From NCBI RefSeq assembly GCF_001425825.1, contig NZ_LMDM01000011.1, forward strand, positions 31,040 through 95,039: 64,000 nucleotides of DNA, read 5' to 3'. Shown here one piece after another: positions 1 to 9,234 of the stretch. The notes under the pieces were generated by a model. The model had not been told where the DNA came from. It searched no databases and saw only the letters and a program-made list of their open reading frames with translations. The DNA is from Rhizobacter sp. Root1238. GTDB lineage: Bacteria > Pseudomonadota > Gammaproteobacteria > Burkholderiales > Burkholderiaceae_C. Positions within the stretch are counted from its first letter, which is position 1. Every line of letters begins with the position of its first letter. The position numbers and the translations under genes were made by a program.

Positions 1-1
1 C

Positions 2-1201
2 GACGCGTTCTTCGCCGACCCGGCGGTCGAGCAGGTGCACTTCATCGGCAAGGACATCACCTACTTCCACACGCTGTTCTGGCCGGCGATGCTGCATTTC
101 AGCGGCCGCAAGACGCCGGACCACGTCAACGTGCACGGCTTCATCACCGTCAACGGCGGCGAGAAGATGAGCAAGAGCCGCGGCACCGGCATCTCGCCGC
201 TGAAGTACCTCGAGGTCGGGCTGAACCCCGAATGGCTGCGCTACTACATCGCCGCCAAGCTGAACGCGAAGGTCGAGGACATCGACTTCAACCCCGACGA
301 CTTCATCGCCCGCATCAACTCCGACCTGGTCGGCAAGTACATCAACATCGCGAGCCGCGCCGCCGGCTTCCTCAGCAAGCGCTTCGACGGACGGCTGTCG
401 TCCGACCTGGGCGTCGAGGGCCGCTCGCTGCTCGACGGCCTGCGCAACCACCGCCGCGCGATCGAGGAGCTGTACGAGGAGCGCGAGTACGGCAAGGCGC
501 TGCGCGAGGTGATGCTGCTGGCCGACCGGGTGAACGAATACGTCGACCAGAACAAGCCGTGGGACCTGGCCAAGAAGGCCGGGCAAGAGGCGGTGCTGCA
601 CGACGTGTGCAGCACCTGCATCGAGGCCTTCCGCGTGCTGACCATCTACCTGAAGCCGGTGCTGCCGACGCTGGCGGCGCAGGTCGAGGCCTTCCTGAAG
701 CTCGAGCCGATGGTGTTCGCCGACGCGGCGCGCGCGATCGGCGGGCACACGATCGGCGACTACAAGCACCTGATGCAGCGCGTCGACCCGGCGCTGCTCG
801 ACAAGCTGCTCGAGCCGCCGGTGATCGAGCTGCCGCCGCCCGGTGGCGAGCCGCTCGCGCCCGAGATCAAGATCGACGATTTCGCGAAGGTCGACCTGCG
901 CATCGCGAAGATCGTCGCCTGTGAAGCCGTCGACGGCAGCGACAAGCTGCTGCGGCTGACGCTCGATGTCGGCGAGGCGAAGACGCGCAACGTCTTCAGC
1001 GGCATCAAGTCGGCCTACAAGCCCAAGGACCTGGTCGGCAAGTACACCGTGATGGTGGCCAACCTGGCGCCGCGCAAGATGAAGTTCGGGCTCAGCGAAG
1101 GGATGGTGCTGGCGGCCTCGCATGCCGACGAGAAGGCGAACCCGGGCTTGTATGTGCTGGAACCGTGGCCGGGTGCGACGCCTGGGTTGCGGGTGAGGTG
1201 A
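2..1201 (+). CDS. metG: Methionyl-tRNA synthetase, 3' part (5' end outside window)
   Basis: Charges tRNA-Met with methionine in the cytosol. The reading frame is open from base 2, so the gene enters from the left; 399 residues are visible and about 290 N-terminal residues, with the HIGH motif, are missing. The visible part begins in the catalytic domain ([19 protein letters not shown]) and carries the KMSKS loop ([10 protein letters not shown], visible residues about 56-65). An alpha-helical anticodon-binding domain follows. The last about 110 residues are the C-terminal OB-fold tRNA-binding/dimerisation domain ([14 protein letters not shown] ... [13 protein letters not shown]). It ends 27 bp before the stop of the convergent minus-strand gene. 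Identification is secure; only the true start cannot be given. Confidence 0.97.
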   Translation, partial: DAFFADPAVEQVHFIGKDITYFHTLFWPAMLHFSGRKTPDHVNVHGFITVNGGEKMSKSRGTGISPLKYLEVGLNPEWLRYYIAAKLNAKVEDIDFNPDDFIARINSDLVGKYINIASRAAGFLSKRFDGRLSSDLGVEGRSLLDGLRNHRRAIEELYEEREYGKALREVMLLADRVNEYVDQNKPWDLAKKAGQEAVLHDVCSTCIEAFRVLTIYLKPVLPTLAAQVEAFLKLEPMVFADAARAIGGHTIGDYKHLMQRVDPALLDKLLEPPVIELPPPGGEPLAPEIKIDDFAKVDLRIAKIVACEAVDGSDKLLRLTLDVGEAKTRNVFSGIKSAYKPKDLVGKYTVMVANLAPRKMKFGLSEGMVLAASHADEKANPGLYVLEPWPGATPGLRVR

Positions 1202-1228
1202 GCACGGCTCGACGCCGCGTGGGCTCCC

Positions 1229-2014
1229 TCAGCGGCGGACGAGCGGCTTGCCGTTGGAAAGTGCGGTCTGCTTCAAGGCAGGATCCGTCGAGATGCGCCT
1301 GAACGCGTCCGCCAGGACCGGCCAGCCGGCTGACGCGAGGCCGGGCGGGCACCTCAGGGCGCCCGGCGCCGGTCGCAACCCCGCACGGCTCGCGAACACC
1401 ACGCAGTTGCTGCGATCGTCGTCATGCACCACGAGCGGCTCGTGGCCGAAGCTGCGCCCGATGCGCTCCAGCCACACCGGCTGCTCGGCATGGTTGGCGT
1501 GCAGGTTGGCCGCCAGCACGCCGGTGGGCTGCAGCGCATCGGCGCAATCGTCGTAGAAGCGCTGCGAGCACAGCTGCCGCGGCAGGCCGTGGCGGTCGAA
1601 ACCGTCGACCAGCAGGGCGTCGTAGCGCACCGCCGTTTCACTGACGAAACGCGCTCCGTCGACCAGCAGCACCGACAACCGGTCGTCGTCCGGCGGCAGG
1701 TGGAACCGATCGCGCAACGCAATCACCTGGGGGTTGATCTCGGCCACGTCGAGCCGCGTGCGGCGCAGGTGGCGGTGGCAGAACTTGGCAATCGAGCCGC
1801 CACCCAGCCCGATCATCGCAACGCGCCTGGGCGCCGCGACGAACATCAGGAAGCCCATCATCAGCTGCGTGTACTGCAGGTCCAGCGCATGCGGGTCCAG
1901 CAGGCGCATGCGGCTCTGGATCTCGGCATCGGAGAACTGCAGCACCTGCGCATCCAGCGTGGCACGCACCAGTGGCGGGCTGTCGTCGGCGGTCGGTGAA
2001 TCGGGAGGGGCCAT
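1229..2014 (-). CDS. Spermidine synthase-like (polyamine aminopropyltransferase family) protein
   Basis: A 261-residue Rossmann-fold methyltransferase-like protein. The glycine-rich nucleotide-binding motif IGLGGGSIAKF is followed by an acidic strand (DVAEINPQVIALRDRF) and a YDALLVDGFD strand, the pattern of the SpeE/spermidine synthase superfamily. It is shorter than typical SpeE (about 290 residues) and lacks a clear copy of the substrate gatekeeping loop. True putrescine aminopropyltransferase activity is therefore not certain; many single-domain family members in this order are only annotated as SpeE-like. I chose the ATG at 2014; an in-frame TTG at 2029 would add five residues. Transcribed convergently with metG and divergently from the next gene. 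Confidence 0.8.
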   Translation of the reverse strand: MAPPDSPTADDSPPLVRATLDAQVLQFSDAEIQSRMRLLDPHALDLQYTQLMMGFLMFVAAPRRVAMIGLGGGSIAKFCHRHLRRTRLDVAEINPQVIALRDRFHLPPDDDRLSVLLVDGARFVSETAVRYDALLVDGFDRHGLPRQLCSQRFYDDCADALQPTGVLAANLHANHAEQPVWLERIGRSFGHEPLVVHDDDRSNCVVFASRAGLRPAPGALRCPPGLASAGWPVLADAFRRISTDPALKQTALSNGKPLVRR

Positions 2015-2124
2015 CGGGCGCCGTGGCAAAGTGGGCTTTTCCCCATCATAGGGGGGATGTTTCGGCGCCCCGGCCCCGCTATGCTGCCGCGAAACATTCA
2101 GTCACTCGATGAGGGAGAAGTTCC

Positions 2125-2796
2125 GTGAGTTTCCTGGACGACCTGAAGCGCCAGGCCGATGCGCTGAAGTCAAGGCAGACGATAGACACCGCCACGCTGG
2201 CCCGCAACGCTGCGCTGGTCGAAGCCGCCTGCAAGACCACCTGGCATTACTGGATGGACCTCGCGCAGCAGCTCAACGTGCTGCTGCCGACGGCGCCGGT
2301 GCGTTTTTCGCTCGACAAGGTGACCGCGCTCGAAGGCCTGAAACGCTGCGATTTCCGGGTCGACGCCCGGCGCAAGCAGCACCGCGGTCACGAGGTCTTC
2401 GACCATGTGGTGATCCATGCGCAGCAGACGAGCGGCCGCAAGCTCACGCTGAACAAGGACTTCCCACCCGAGATCGAGCGCCTGGAGTCCCGGCTGCGCC
2501 AGGCCGGCATCGCCGCTGAAACCGAATGGATCCGCCACCCCGACAACGGCCGGCTGGAGCAGGTGCGCTTCAGCTTCATCGCCGACGTGGTGCTGACGCT
2601 GCGGCTGCTGCCCGACCACGACGAAGGCAAGCTGGCTTTCCAGCTGATGAACCTGGACGGGCTGGAGACCGTAACGGCCACGTTTGCGGCCTTCCAGGTG
2701 ACGTCGGCGCTGCTCGATCAGCTGGCGCGCGGGGTCGTCGGCGAGCCAAACGATTTCCTGAAGCTGGCCGAGAGCGTGCGCCGCGTGGAAGCCTGA
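2125..2796 (+). CDS. Conserved hypothetical protein
   Basis: A 223-residue soluble protein with no signal peptide or membrane segment. It starts at GTG 2125, preceded by a purine-rich ribosome-binding stretch (GAGGGAGAAG) about 4 bases upstream. The N-terminus is helical and polar (SFLDDLKRQADALKSRQ), and the rest looks like an alpha/beta domain with no motif I recognise. Its position just before the DUF3460 and scpA genes suggests a core-genome gene of the order. I cannot give a function. The frame is supported by its codon bias, its good ribosome-binding site and the absence of a competing frame. Confidence 0.8.
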   Translation: MSFLDDLKRQADALKSRQTIDTATLARNAALVEAACKTTWHYWMDLAQQLNVLLPTAPVRFSLDKVTALEGLKRCDFRVDARRKQHRGHEVFDHVVIHAQQTSGRKLTLNKDFPPEIERLESRLRQAGIAAETEWIRHPDNGRLEQVRFSFIADVVLTLRLLPDHDEGKLAFQLMNLDGLETVTATFAAFQVTSALLDQLARGVVGEPNDFLKLAESVRRVEA

Positions 2797-2810
2797 TCGG
2801 CGAGCCCGGC

Positions 2811-2816
2811 TAAAAT
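2811..2816 (+). promoter_or_regulatory. Possible -10 element upstream of the DUF3460 gene
   Basis: TAAAAT, five of six matches to the sigma-70 -10 box, in the 51-bp gap between the hypothetical gene and the DUF3460 start. It stands out in a GC-rich background and lies 31 bp before the start codon. The -35 position at 17-bp spacing (GAAGCC) is poor, so the call rests on the -10 alone. Confidence 0.35.
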
Positions 2817-2847
2817 CCGCCCTCCTCCCGCTCACCTGGCCCCGACC

Positions 2848-3048
2848 ATGCCGCTCTTCTGGAAAGCCTACAAGTCCGACACCACCTCGTTCATCGAGGA
2901 GCTGAAGGCCAAGGACCCGACGCTGCCGGACCGGATGCTGCAGGGCCGCCAGCTGCTGTGGGACAAGCCGGTCGACCGCGACGCCCTGAAGGAGTCCCGC
3001 GAATCCCAGGTGCCGCAGCAGCCCTACGTCTACCAGACCGGGCACTGA
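2848..3048 (+). CDS. DUF3460 family small protein
   Basis: A 66-residue protein (MPLFWKAYKSDTTSFIEELK ... PYVYQTGH) that matches the small DUF3460 family found in Burkholderiales, usually of this length and usually next to scpA. The function is unknown. It has no signal peptide or membrane segment and is mixed-charge. A gap of 36 bp separates it from scpA, so the two are probably co-transcribed. Confidence 0.85.
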   Translation: MPLFWKAYKSDTTSFIEELKAKDPTLPDRMLQGRQLLWDKPVDRDALKESRESQVPQQPYVYQTGH

Positions 3049-3084
3049 TCCGGGCCGGACCGCGACACCGAACGGATTCTCCCC

Positions 3085-3924
3085 GTGAGCGAAGACGCCC
3101 TGGCGCAGGCCGCGCCCGATGCGGCAGTGCCCCATGTGGTCGACCACGTCGCAGTGGCGCGCCTGTATGGCGAGCCGCTGTTCACGATGCCGACCGACCT
3201 GTACATCCCGCCGGATGCGCTGGAGGTCTTCCTCGAGGCCTTTGAAGGCCCGCTCGACTTGCTGCTCTACCTGATCCGCAAGCAGAACTTCAACATCCTC
3301 GACATCCCGCTGGCCAGCGTGACGCGCCAGTACCTGGCGTATGTCGAACAGATCCGCAAGACCAACCTCGAGCTCGCCAGCGAATACCTGCTGATGGCGG
3401 CGATGCTGATCGAGATCAAGTCGCGCATGCTGCTGCCGCCGAAGAAGGCCGCCGAGGGCCAGGAGCCCGAGGACCCGCGTGCCGAGCTGGTGCGCCGGCT
3501 GCTGGAGTACGAGCAGATCAAGCTGGCCGCGGCCGGGCTCGACCGGCTGCCGGTGCTGGGCCGCGACTTCCTGCGCGCGCAGGTGACCATCGAGCAGTCG
3601 CTGACGCCGCGTTTCCCGGACGTCGAGATCGACGAGCTGCGCGCCGCCTGGGCCGACATCCTGAAGCGCGCGAAGCTGAACCAGCACCACACGATCACCC
3701 GAGAGGAACTGAGCGTGCGCGAGCACATGAGCATCGTGCTGCGCGGGCTGCAGGGCCGGCGTTTCGCGATGTTCGAGGAGCTGTTCGACCTGACCCGCGG
3801 CCCGCAGGTGCTGGTGGTGACCTTCATCGCGATGCTGGAGCTGGCGCGCGAGCGCTTGCTGGAGATCACGCAGGCGGAAGCGTTTGCGCCGATCTACGTG
3901 CGGCTGGCGTACCAACCCGCCTGA
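3085..3924 (+). CDS. scpA: Segregation and condensation protein A (ScpA)
   Basis: Kleisin subunit that bridges the SMC head domains and binds ScpB in the bacterial condensin complex, acting on the chromosome. The 279-residue length fits the family. The signature N-terminal segment is clear at about residues 53-70 (FEGPLDLLLYLIRKQNFNI), followed by the helical LASEYLLMAAMLIEIKSRMLLP region. The C-terminal winged-helix part ends the protein. The N-terminus carries about 50 extra residues before FEGPLD, as in other betaproteobacterial copies. The start is GTG 3085. scpB is not in the window. Confidence 0.95.
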   Translation: MSEDALAQAAPDAAVPHVVDHVAVARLYGEPLFTMPTDLYIPPDALEVFLEAFEGPLDLLLYLIRKQNFNILDIPLASVTRQYLAYVEQIRKTNLELASEYLLMAAMLIEIKSRMLLPPKKAAEGQEPEDPRAELVRRLLEYEQIKLAAAGLDRLPVLGRDFLRAQVTIEQSLTPRFPDVEIDELRAAWADILKRAKLNQHHTITREELSVREHMSIVLRGLQGRRFAMFEELFDLTRGPQVLVVTFIAMLELARERLLEITQAEAFAPIYVRLAYQPA

Positions 3925-3931
3925 GGTGCCG

Positions 3932-3958
3932 CCCCGAATTGGCCTGACCAATTTGGGG
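3932..3958. terminator. Hairpin between scpA and bioB (terminator or operator)
   Basis: An 11-bp stem (CCCCGAATTGG / CCAATTTGGGG, one G-T pair) with a 5-base loop, starting 8 bases after the scpA stop. No T-run follows on either strand, so a classical intrinsic terminator is not shown. The inner AT-rich part (AATTGG...CCAATT) could equally be an operator for bioB. It does not resemble the BirA or BioR operators I know. Confidence 0.5.
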
Positions 3959-4004
3959 CTGCGGGGCGTTTAGACTGCGCCACCTTCACTGCCCGACCCC
4001 GCGC

Positions 4005-4997
4005 ATGACGATCCACGAAGCCCCCGTCCACCTCGTGACCCGCGCCGCCCCCCAGGCCGCGCCGACCGACCGCTGGCAGGTGGCCGACATCGAGGCCTTG
4101 TTCGAGCTGCCGTTCACCGAGCTGATGTTCCGCGCGCAGACCGTGCACCGCGAACACTTCGACCCGGCCGAGGTGCAGCTGTCGACGCTGCTGTCGATCA
4201 AGACCGGCGGCTGTCCCGAAGACTGCAGCTACTGCCCGCAGGCCGCGCGCTACGACACCGGCGTCGAAGCCGGCAAGCTGATGGAGACCGAAGCGGTGCT
4301 CGACGCCGCGCGCCGTGCGCAGGAAGCCGGTGCGTCGCGCTTCTGCATGGGTGCCGCGTGGCGCGGCCCGAAAGACCGCGACATCGAGAAGGTGGCCGAG
4401 CTGGTCGCCGCGGTGAAGTCGCTGGGCCTCGAGACCTGCGCGACGCTCGGCATGCTGGAAGACGGCCATGCCGAGCAGCTGCAGAACGCCGGCCTCGACT
4501 ACTACAACCACAACCTCGACACCGCGCCGGAGTTCTACGGCGACATCGTGCGCACCCGCCAGTACCAGGACCGCCTCGACACGCTGCAGCGCGTGCGCGG
4601 CGCCGGCGTCAAGGTGTGCGCCGGCGGCATCGTCGGCATGGGCGAGACGCGGGCGCAGCGCGCCGGCCTGATCGGCGCGCTGGCCAACCTCGACCCGTAC
4701 CCGGAATCGGTGCCGATCAACAACCTGGTGCAGGTCGAAGGCACGCCGCTGCACGGCACGGCGCAGCTCGACCCGCTGGAGTTCGTGCGCACGATCGCGG
4801 TGGCGCGCATCACGATGCCGAAGGCCCGCGTGCGGCTGTCGGCCGGGCGCCAGGCGCTCGGCGAGGCGGTGCAGGCGCTGTGCTTCACGGCCGGCGCCAA
4901 TTCGATCTTCTACGGCGACAAGCTGCTGACCACCGGCAACCCCGACGTGCAGGCCGACCGCGCGCTGCTCGACAAGCTGGGGATGCGGCCGGCATGA
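4005..4997 (+). CDS. bioB: Biotin synthase
   Basis: Radical-SAM enzyme that inserts sulfur into dethiobiotin, the last step of biotin synthesis. The CxxxCxxC cluster motif is visible ([16 protein letters not shown]), followed by typical BioB blocks ([59 protein letters not shown]). The length of 330 residues is normal. The start ATG 4005 comes after an 80-bp gap containing the hairpin. The stop overlaps the panB start by four bases (ATGA), so bioB and panB are translationally coupled. No other biotin genes are in the window. Confidence 0.97.
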   Translation: MTIHEAPVHLVTRAAPQAAPTDRWQVADIEALFELPFTELMFRAQTVHREHFDPAEVQLSTLLSIKTGGCPEDCSYCPQAARYDTGVEAGKLMETEAVLDAARRAQEAGASRFCMGAAWRGPKDRDIEKVAELVAAVKSLGLETCATLGMLEDGHAEQLQNAGLDYYNHNLDTAPEFYGDIVRTRQYQDRLDTLQRVRGAGVKVCAGGIVGMGETRAQRAGLIGALANLDPYPESVPINNLVQVEGTPLHGTAQLDPLEFVRTIAVARITMPKARVRLSAGRQALGEAVQALCFTAGANSIFYGDKLLTTGNPDVQADRALLDKLGMRPA

Positions 4998-5827
4998 GCA
5001 GCCACCCGGTCCTCGACGCCGCGCCCGGCCGCAAGGCGATGACGCTGCACCGGTTGCGCGAGATGCACGCCGCGCGCGAGCCGATCGCGATGCTGACGTG
5101 CTACGACACCAGCTTTGCGCGGCTGCTCGATGCCGCCGGCGTCGACTGCCTGCTGGTCGGCGATTCGCTCGGCATGGTGCTGCAGGGCCAGCCGAGCACG
5201 CTGCCGGTCACGCTGGACGAGATGGCGTACCACACGCGCTGCGTCGCGCGCGGCAACCGCGGTGCGTGGCTGATCGGCGACCTGCCGTTCGGCAGCTACC
5301 AGCAGGGGCCGGCGCAGGCGCTGGCCAGCGCGACGGTGCTGATGCAGGCCGGCGCGCAGATGGTGAAGCTCGAAGGCGGCGGCTGGACGACCGAGACGGT
5401 GCGCTTCCTGGTGGAGCGCGGCATCCCGGTGTGTGCCCACCTGGGGCTGACGCCGCAATCGGTGCATGCGCTGGGCGGCTACCGCATCCAGGGCCGCAAC
5501 GACGACGCCGCGGCCACGCTGCTGCGCCATGCGCGCGAGCTGGCCGATGCCGGTGCCGCGATGCTGGTGCTGGAGCTGATGCCGGCGGCGGTGGCGAAGC
5601 AGATCACCGATGCACTCGACATCCCGGTGATCGGCATCGGTGCCGGCGTGGCCTGCTCGGGCCAGGTGCTGGTGCTGCACGACATGCTCGGCATCACGCA
5701 GGGCAAGCTGCCGCGCTTCGTGCGCAACTTCATGGACGGCAGCGCGGCCATCGGCGACGCGATCACGCGCTATGTGGCCGACGTGAAGGCCCGCCGCTTC
5801 CCCGACGACACGCTCCACGGTTATTGA
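4994..5827 (+). CDS. panB: 3-methyl-2-oxobutanoate hydroxymethyltransferase
   Basis: Adds a hydroxymethyl group from methylene-tetrahydrofolate to alpha-ketoisovalerate to form ketopantoate, the first committed step to pantothenate. At 277 residues it has the normal length. Recognisable blocks are [20 protein letters not shown], the metal-binding [11 protein letters not shown], the lysine-containing MVKLEGGGW and the C-terminal [17 protein letters not shown]. The start ATG 4994 overlaps the bioB stop. panC begins 21 bp downstream, so bioB-panB-panC form one unit. Confidence 0.96.
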   Translation: MSSHPVLDAAPGRKAMTLHRLREMHAAREPIAMLTCYDTSFARLLDAAGVDCLLVGDSLGMVLQGQPSTLPVTLDEMAYHTRCVARGNRGAWLIGDLPFGSYQQGPAQALASATVLMQAGAQMVKLEGGGWTTETVRFLVERGIPVCAHLGLTPQSVHALGGYRIQGRNDDAAATLLRHARELADAGAAMLVLELMPAAVAKQITDALDIPVIGIGAGVACSGQVLVLHDMLGITQGKLPRFVRNFMDGSAAIGDAITRYVADVKARRFPDDTLHGY

Positions 5828-6682
<855 letters not shown>

Positions 6683-6711
6683 GTTCGCCGAGCGCCTCGA
6701 TCGATCATCGC

Positions 6712-6727
6712 GTATCGAATTCGATAC
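6712..6727. repeat. Perfect 16-bp palindrome downstream of panC
   Basis: GTATCGAATTCGATAC reads the same on both strands, 30 bp after the panC stop and 127 bp beyond the 3' end of the low-GC minus-strand gene. No T-run follows it, so it is not an obvious terminator. It may be an operator, a restriction/recombination-type site or chance. The rest of the 171-bp gap shows nothing recognisable. Confidence 0.55.
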
Positions 6728-6853
6728 CGAAGCGCATGGCAATGGCCCGACGCGCAAGATGCCGAACGCGCTCTGCCGTCAGCCTGAGACTTGCCAAGGC
6801 CGCCAGCGCGGCGAGGTTCCGCGACGGCGCACTCAGCAAGTTCGGGCTGCGAG

Positions 6854-7471
6854 TCAATCCCTTTGCATCGACGCCAAGGTCACGGCGTAGTGAAGGGCCT
6901 TCAGCGCTTGGTCGTACTTGCCCGGTGACGATTCGCGAAGAGCGTCGTGCGCATCCGAATCAAAGGTGCTCAGCGCGTTCGCCAACGACGCATCGAGCGT
7001 CGCTTGGTCTTCCTGAGACATCGTCGATCCGCTTTTCCCAATCTGCGCGGAGATGCGGTCGATGCTCTTGGAGATCACGTGGACGACTCCCTTTTCCGCG
7101 ACCACATCGTCACGCCGACCCATCGCTTTCTTCTCGGCTTCGATGAAGTCAGTGCAATTCTCGAGAGCCTGGGTCCGATTGCTCTGCGAGGACTTCGTCG
7201 GGGCGCTTGTCGATGCTGTGTCTTGGGAGAATTTCGGAGCCTCGTGGGCAGGAACCGACGCGGGGGTGATGTTCTTCGCCTTGCGATACGACTTCACCGC
7301 ATGCTCGTTGGCCTTCGTCGCGATGACTTTTGCTCGTGATTCCGAGAACAGCTTGACGACATGAATGTTGGCTGCGTACTTCGTCCGCTTGAAATCGGCT
7401 TGCCATTCGACCAACTTCGGCCGGGCCCATTTCGTGACTGCTGACTTGATACTCGATGCTGCTGCGTGCAT
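6854..7471 (-). CDS. Hypothetical protein of low GC content
   Basis: A 205-residue protein that I do not recognise. It is rich in Lys, Ser, Ala and Thr, hydrophilic, and without signal peptide or membrane segment. The central stretch (about residues 70-105) is Ser/Thr/Pro-rich and probably disordered; the ends look helical (IDRISAQIGKSGSTMSQEDQ). A good ribosome-binding site (CGGAG, 5 bases from ATG 7471) supports the start. GC is roughly 55-60% by eye against about 70% around it, and codon choice is looser than in the neighbours, so it was probably acquired. It lies between the pan genes and the 3' end of the biosynthetic operon. A secreted effector or a mobile-element remnant are possibilities without direct support. 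Confidence 0.6.
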   Translation of the reverse strand: MHAAASSIKSAVTKWARPKLVEWQADFKRTKYAANIHVVKLFSESRAKVIATKANEHAVKSYRKAKNITPASVPAHEAPKFSQDTASTSAPTKSSQSNRTQALENCTDFIEAEKKAMGRRDDVVAEKGVVHVISKSIDRISAQIGKSGSTMSQEDQATLDASLANALSTFDSDAHDALRESSPGKYDQALKALHYAVTLASMQRD

Positions 7472-7633
7472 TTCGACTCCGGTGTGTAGAGGTGAGACAA
7501 CGCCGCTCTGCTGAGACTCACTCGTGGTGCGTCGCCTTGGGAGTCGGCCGACATCAGTAACCGAAATGGCACTGAGGTTCGCCCCGCGGCAGAGAAAGGA
7601 AGCTATGGATGCTGTCGCGTACCTTCGTACACC

Positions 7634-8509
7634 TCAGGCCCCCGCCGCCACCCACCCCACGATCCCCCCGATCACCCGCTCCCGGTTCACCTCCGCGGTG
7701 AAGGTGTGATCCGTGTCGTCGTGGTACTCCAGTTGCAGCCGGTCGCCGAACGGCACCTCGGGGAACGCGTCGATCAGCTGCTCGCGGTAGTTGTGGCTGT
7801 CTTCGCGCTCGCCCGTCAGCACCGCCAGGAAGCGGTTGCCGGAGCGGTGCGCCGCCGCGTAGGCGTTCGACAGGAAGGCCTTGGCCTCGGGCGAGTTCAC
7901 GTCGGCCCGCGGGCCTTCGTCAGGCCCGTCCGCAGGCCCCGCCCCCCCCATGCGCTGCCCCAGCGCCTGCCACAGCGGGTGCTTGCCCCGCGCGATGTTC
8001 ATCCAGCTGCTCAGCCGCGTCGCGCGCCGCGCATAGTGGTTCAGGTAGTAGCGCGGCGTGTGCGGGATCGACGGGTCCAGCAGCACCAGGCCCGTCACGC
8101 GCGCATCGCGGCCTGCATAGACCACCGCGTGGTCCGCGCCCGAGCACAGCCCGACCAGCACGAAGCGCCTGAAACCCCGCGCTGATTCCAGCGTGTCCAG
8201 CGCCTCCTTGATGTCGGCCAGGCTCGCGTCCAGCAGCCCGAGCCCGTCGTCGCGCGGCTCGCTGTCGCCGATGCCGGAGAGGTCGAAGCGCACCGCATCG
8301 ATCCCCTGTTGCGACAAGCGCCGGCACAACTGCACCGTCATCCGGTTCGCACCGACGCGGTGGATGATTCCCGAGTTCAGCACCACCACCGCGGGCCGGT
8401 CCGGCGTTGCAGCCGTGCCGTCCACCGCCGGCGTCACGATGCCCACCAGCGCCTTGCGCGGCCCCATCAGCAGCACCTGTTCCGTCACGTTCACCATCGG
8501 TGTTCCCAT
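7634..8509 (-). CDS. Alpha/beta hydrolase with Cys nucleophile, last gene of the PKS/NRPS operon
   Basis: A 291-residue alpha/beta hydrolase fold protein. The nucleophile elbow reads G-L-C-S-G (about 120-124) instead of G-x-S-x-G, so the nucleophile would be Cys122, as in dienelactone hydrolase. The oxyanion-side GGP-like segment (LNSGIIHRVG) and RFDLSGIGDSEP precede it, and a DTDHTF motif near residue 268 supplies the likely His. From memory it resembles the type 1 hydrolase of exosortase/PEP-CTERM loci. Its ATG overlaps the stop of the preceding hydrolase (ATGA). In this operon, which has no integral release domain, it is a candidate for freeing or cyclising the NRPS product; an editing role is the alternative. 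Confidence 0.75.
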   Translation of the reverse strand: MGTPMVNVTEQVLLMGPRKALVGIVTPAVDGTAATPDRPAVVVLNSGIIHRVGANRMTVQLCRRLSQQGIDAVRFDLSGIGDSEPRDDGLGLLDASLADIKEALDTLESARGFRRFVLVGLCSGADHAVVYAGRDARVTGLVLLDPSIPHTPRYYLNHYARRATRLSSWMNIARGKHPLWQALGQRMGGAGPADGPDEGPRADVNSPEAKAFLSNAYAAAHRSGNRFLAVLTGEREDSHNYREQLIDAFPEVPFGDRLQLEYHDDTDHTFTAEVNRERVIGGIVGWVAAGA

Positions 8510-9234
8510 CAGCTCCACCACTGCGCAATGCGCTGCAACACCTTCACCGGCACCGCGCCGGCCCCCGAATGGTGATCCTCCAGCCAGGCGGGCTGGCCCT
8601 CGACCTGCTCGACGGGCACGGCACCGATGACCTCGCCCGGCACCGACCGAACCACCAGCGTGCGTGCCGGCAACTCCGCATGCGGCAGCACCAGGCCTCG
8701 CAGCTCCGCCGCCATCGCCCCGCCCAGCGCGAAGCCCATCACCTCGTGCCCGCCGCCGTGCGCCGGGGGGCGCGCCGGCGCATCGGCCAGCAGTTCCTTC
8801 AGGTAGCCCTCGCCCAACACCACCGGGTCCCACAGCACCAGGCTGTCGACGTCCTTGCGCCGGCGCGCCGCGACGCCCGCGGCCAAGCTGCCGCCCAGCC
8901 GCAGCCCCACCAGCCCGACGCGCGCCGCATCGGTCGTGTCCTTCAGCTCGTCGATCGCCGTCTCGATGTCGGCCTGCCAACCGGCCAGGCTCGCGTCCAG
9001 CATCTCGCCGGCCGAATCGCCGGTGCCGAAAAAGTCGAAGCGCAGCACATGCACGCCGGCCTGGTTCAGCAGCGTCGCGAGCTGCTTCATCGCGCGGTGG
9101 GCACGCAAATATTCCTGGCCCCACGGCGGGCACAGCAGCACGGCCTTGCTGCCGCTGCCGGCCGCCGACGCCCGCGCCGGGCTGTAGACACCGAACAGCC
9201 GCCGTTGCCGGGTGCCGAAGAAGAAAGGATTCAT
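8509..9234 (-). CDS. Alpha/beta hydrolase-like protein lacking the Ser nucleophile
   Basis: A 241-residue alpha/beta hydrolase-fold protein (MNPFFFGTRQRRLFGVYSPA; LLCPPWGQEYLRAHRAMKQL; LRFDFFGTGDSAGEM). The elbow reads G-L-R-L-G (about 110-114), with Arg where the Ser should be. That pattern is, from memory, typical of the type 2 hydrolases paired with type 1 in exosortase loci. It may be a non-catalytic partner of the next gene, or Ser116 in the following GGSLA may act instead. Its ATG 9234 overlaps the NRPS stop (ATGA), so it is made together with the NRPS. Its direct fusion to the operon points to a role in product release or maturation. Confidence 0.72.
   Translation of the reverse strand: MNPFFFGTRQRRLFGVYSPARASAAGSGSKAVLLCPPWGQEYLRAHRAMKQLATLLNQAGVHVLRFDFFGTGDSAGEMLDASLAGWQADIETAIDELKDTTDAARVGLVGLRLGGSLAAGVAARRRKDVDSLVLWDPVVLGEGYLKELLADAPARPPAHGGGHEVMGFALGGAMAAELRGLVLPHAELPARTLVVRSVPGEVIGAVPVEQVEGQPAWLEDHHSGAGAVPVKVLQRIAQWWS

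Noticed and set aside
3925..4004. A BirA or BioR operator before bioB
   Set aside because: The palindrome does not contain the known half-sites of either regulator.
4358..4993. A longer panB starting inside bioB
   Set aside because: The extra N-terminus is a frameshifted translation of bioB; the family start fits ATG 4994 overlapping the bioB stop.
7472..7633. A type III secretion promoter (TTCG-N16-TTCG) upstream of the low-GC gene
   Set aside because: One TTCG is present on the minus strand but no second TTCG occurs at the required spacing.
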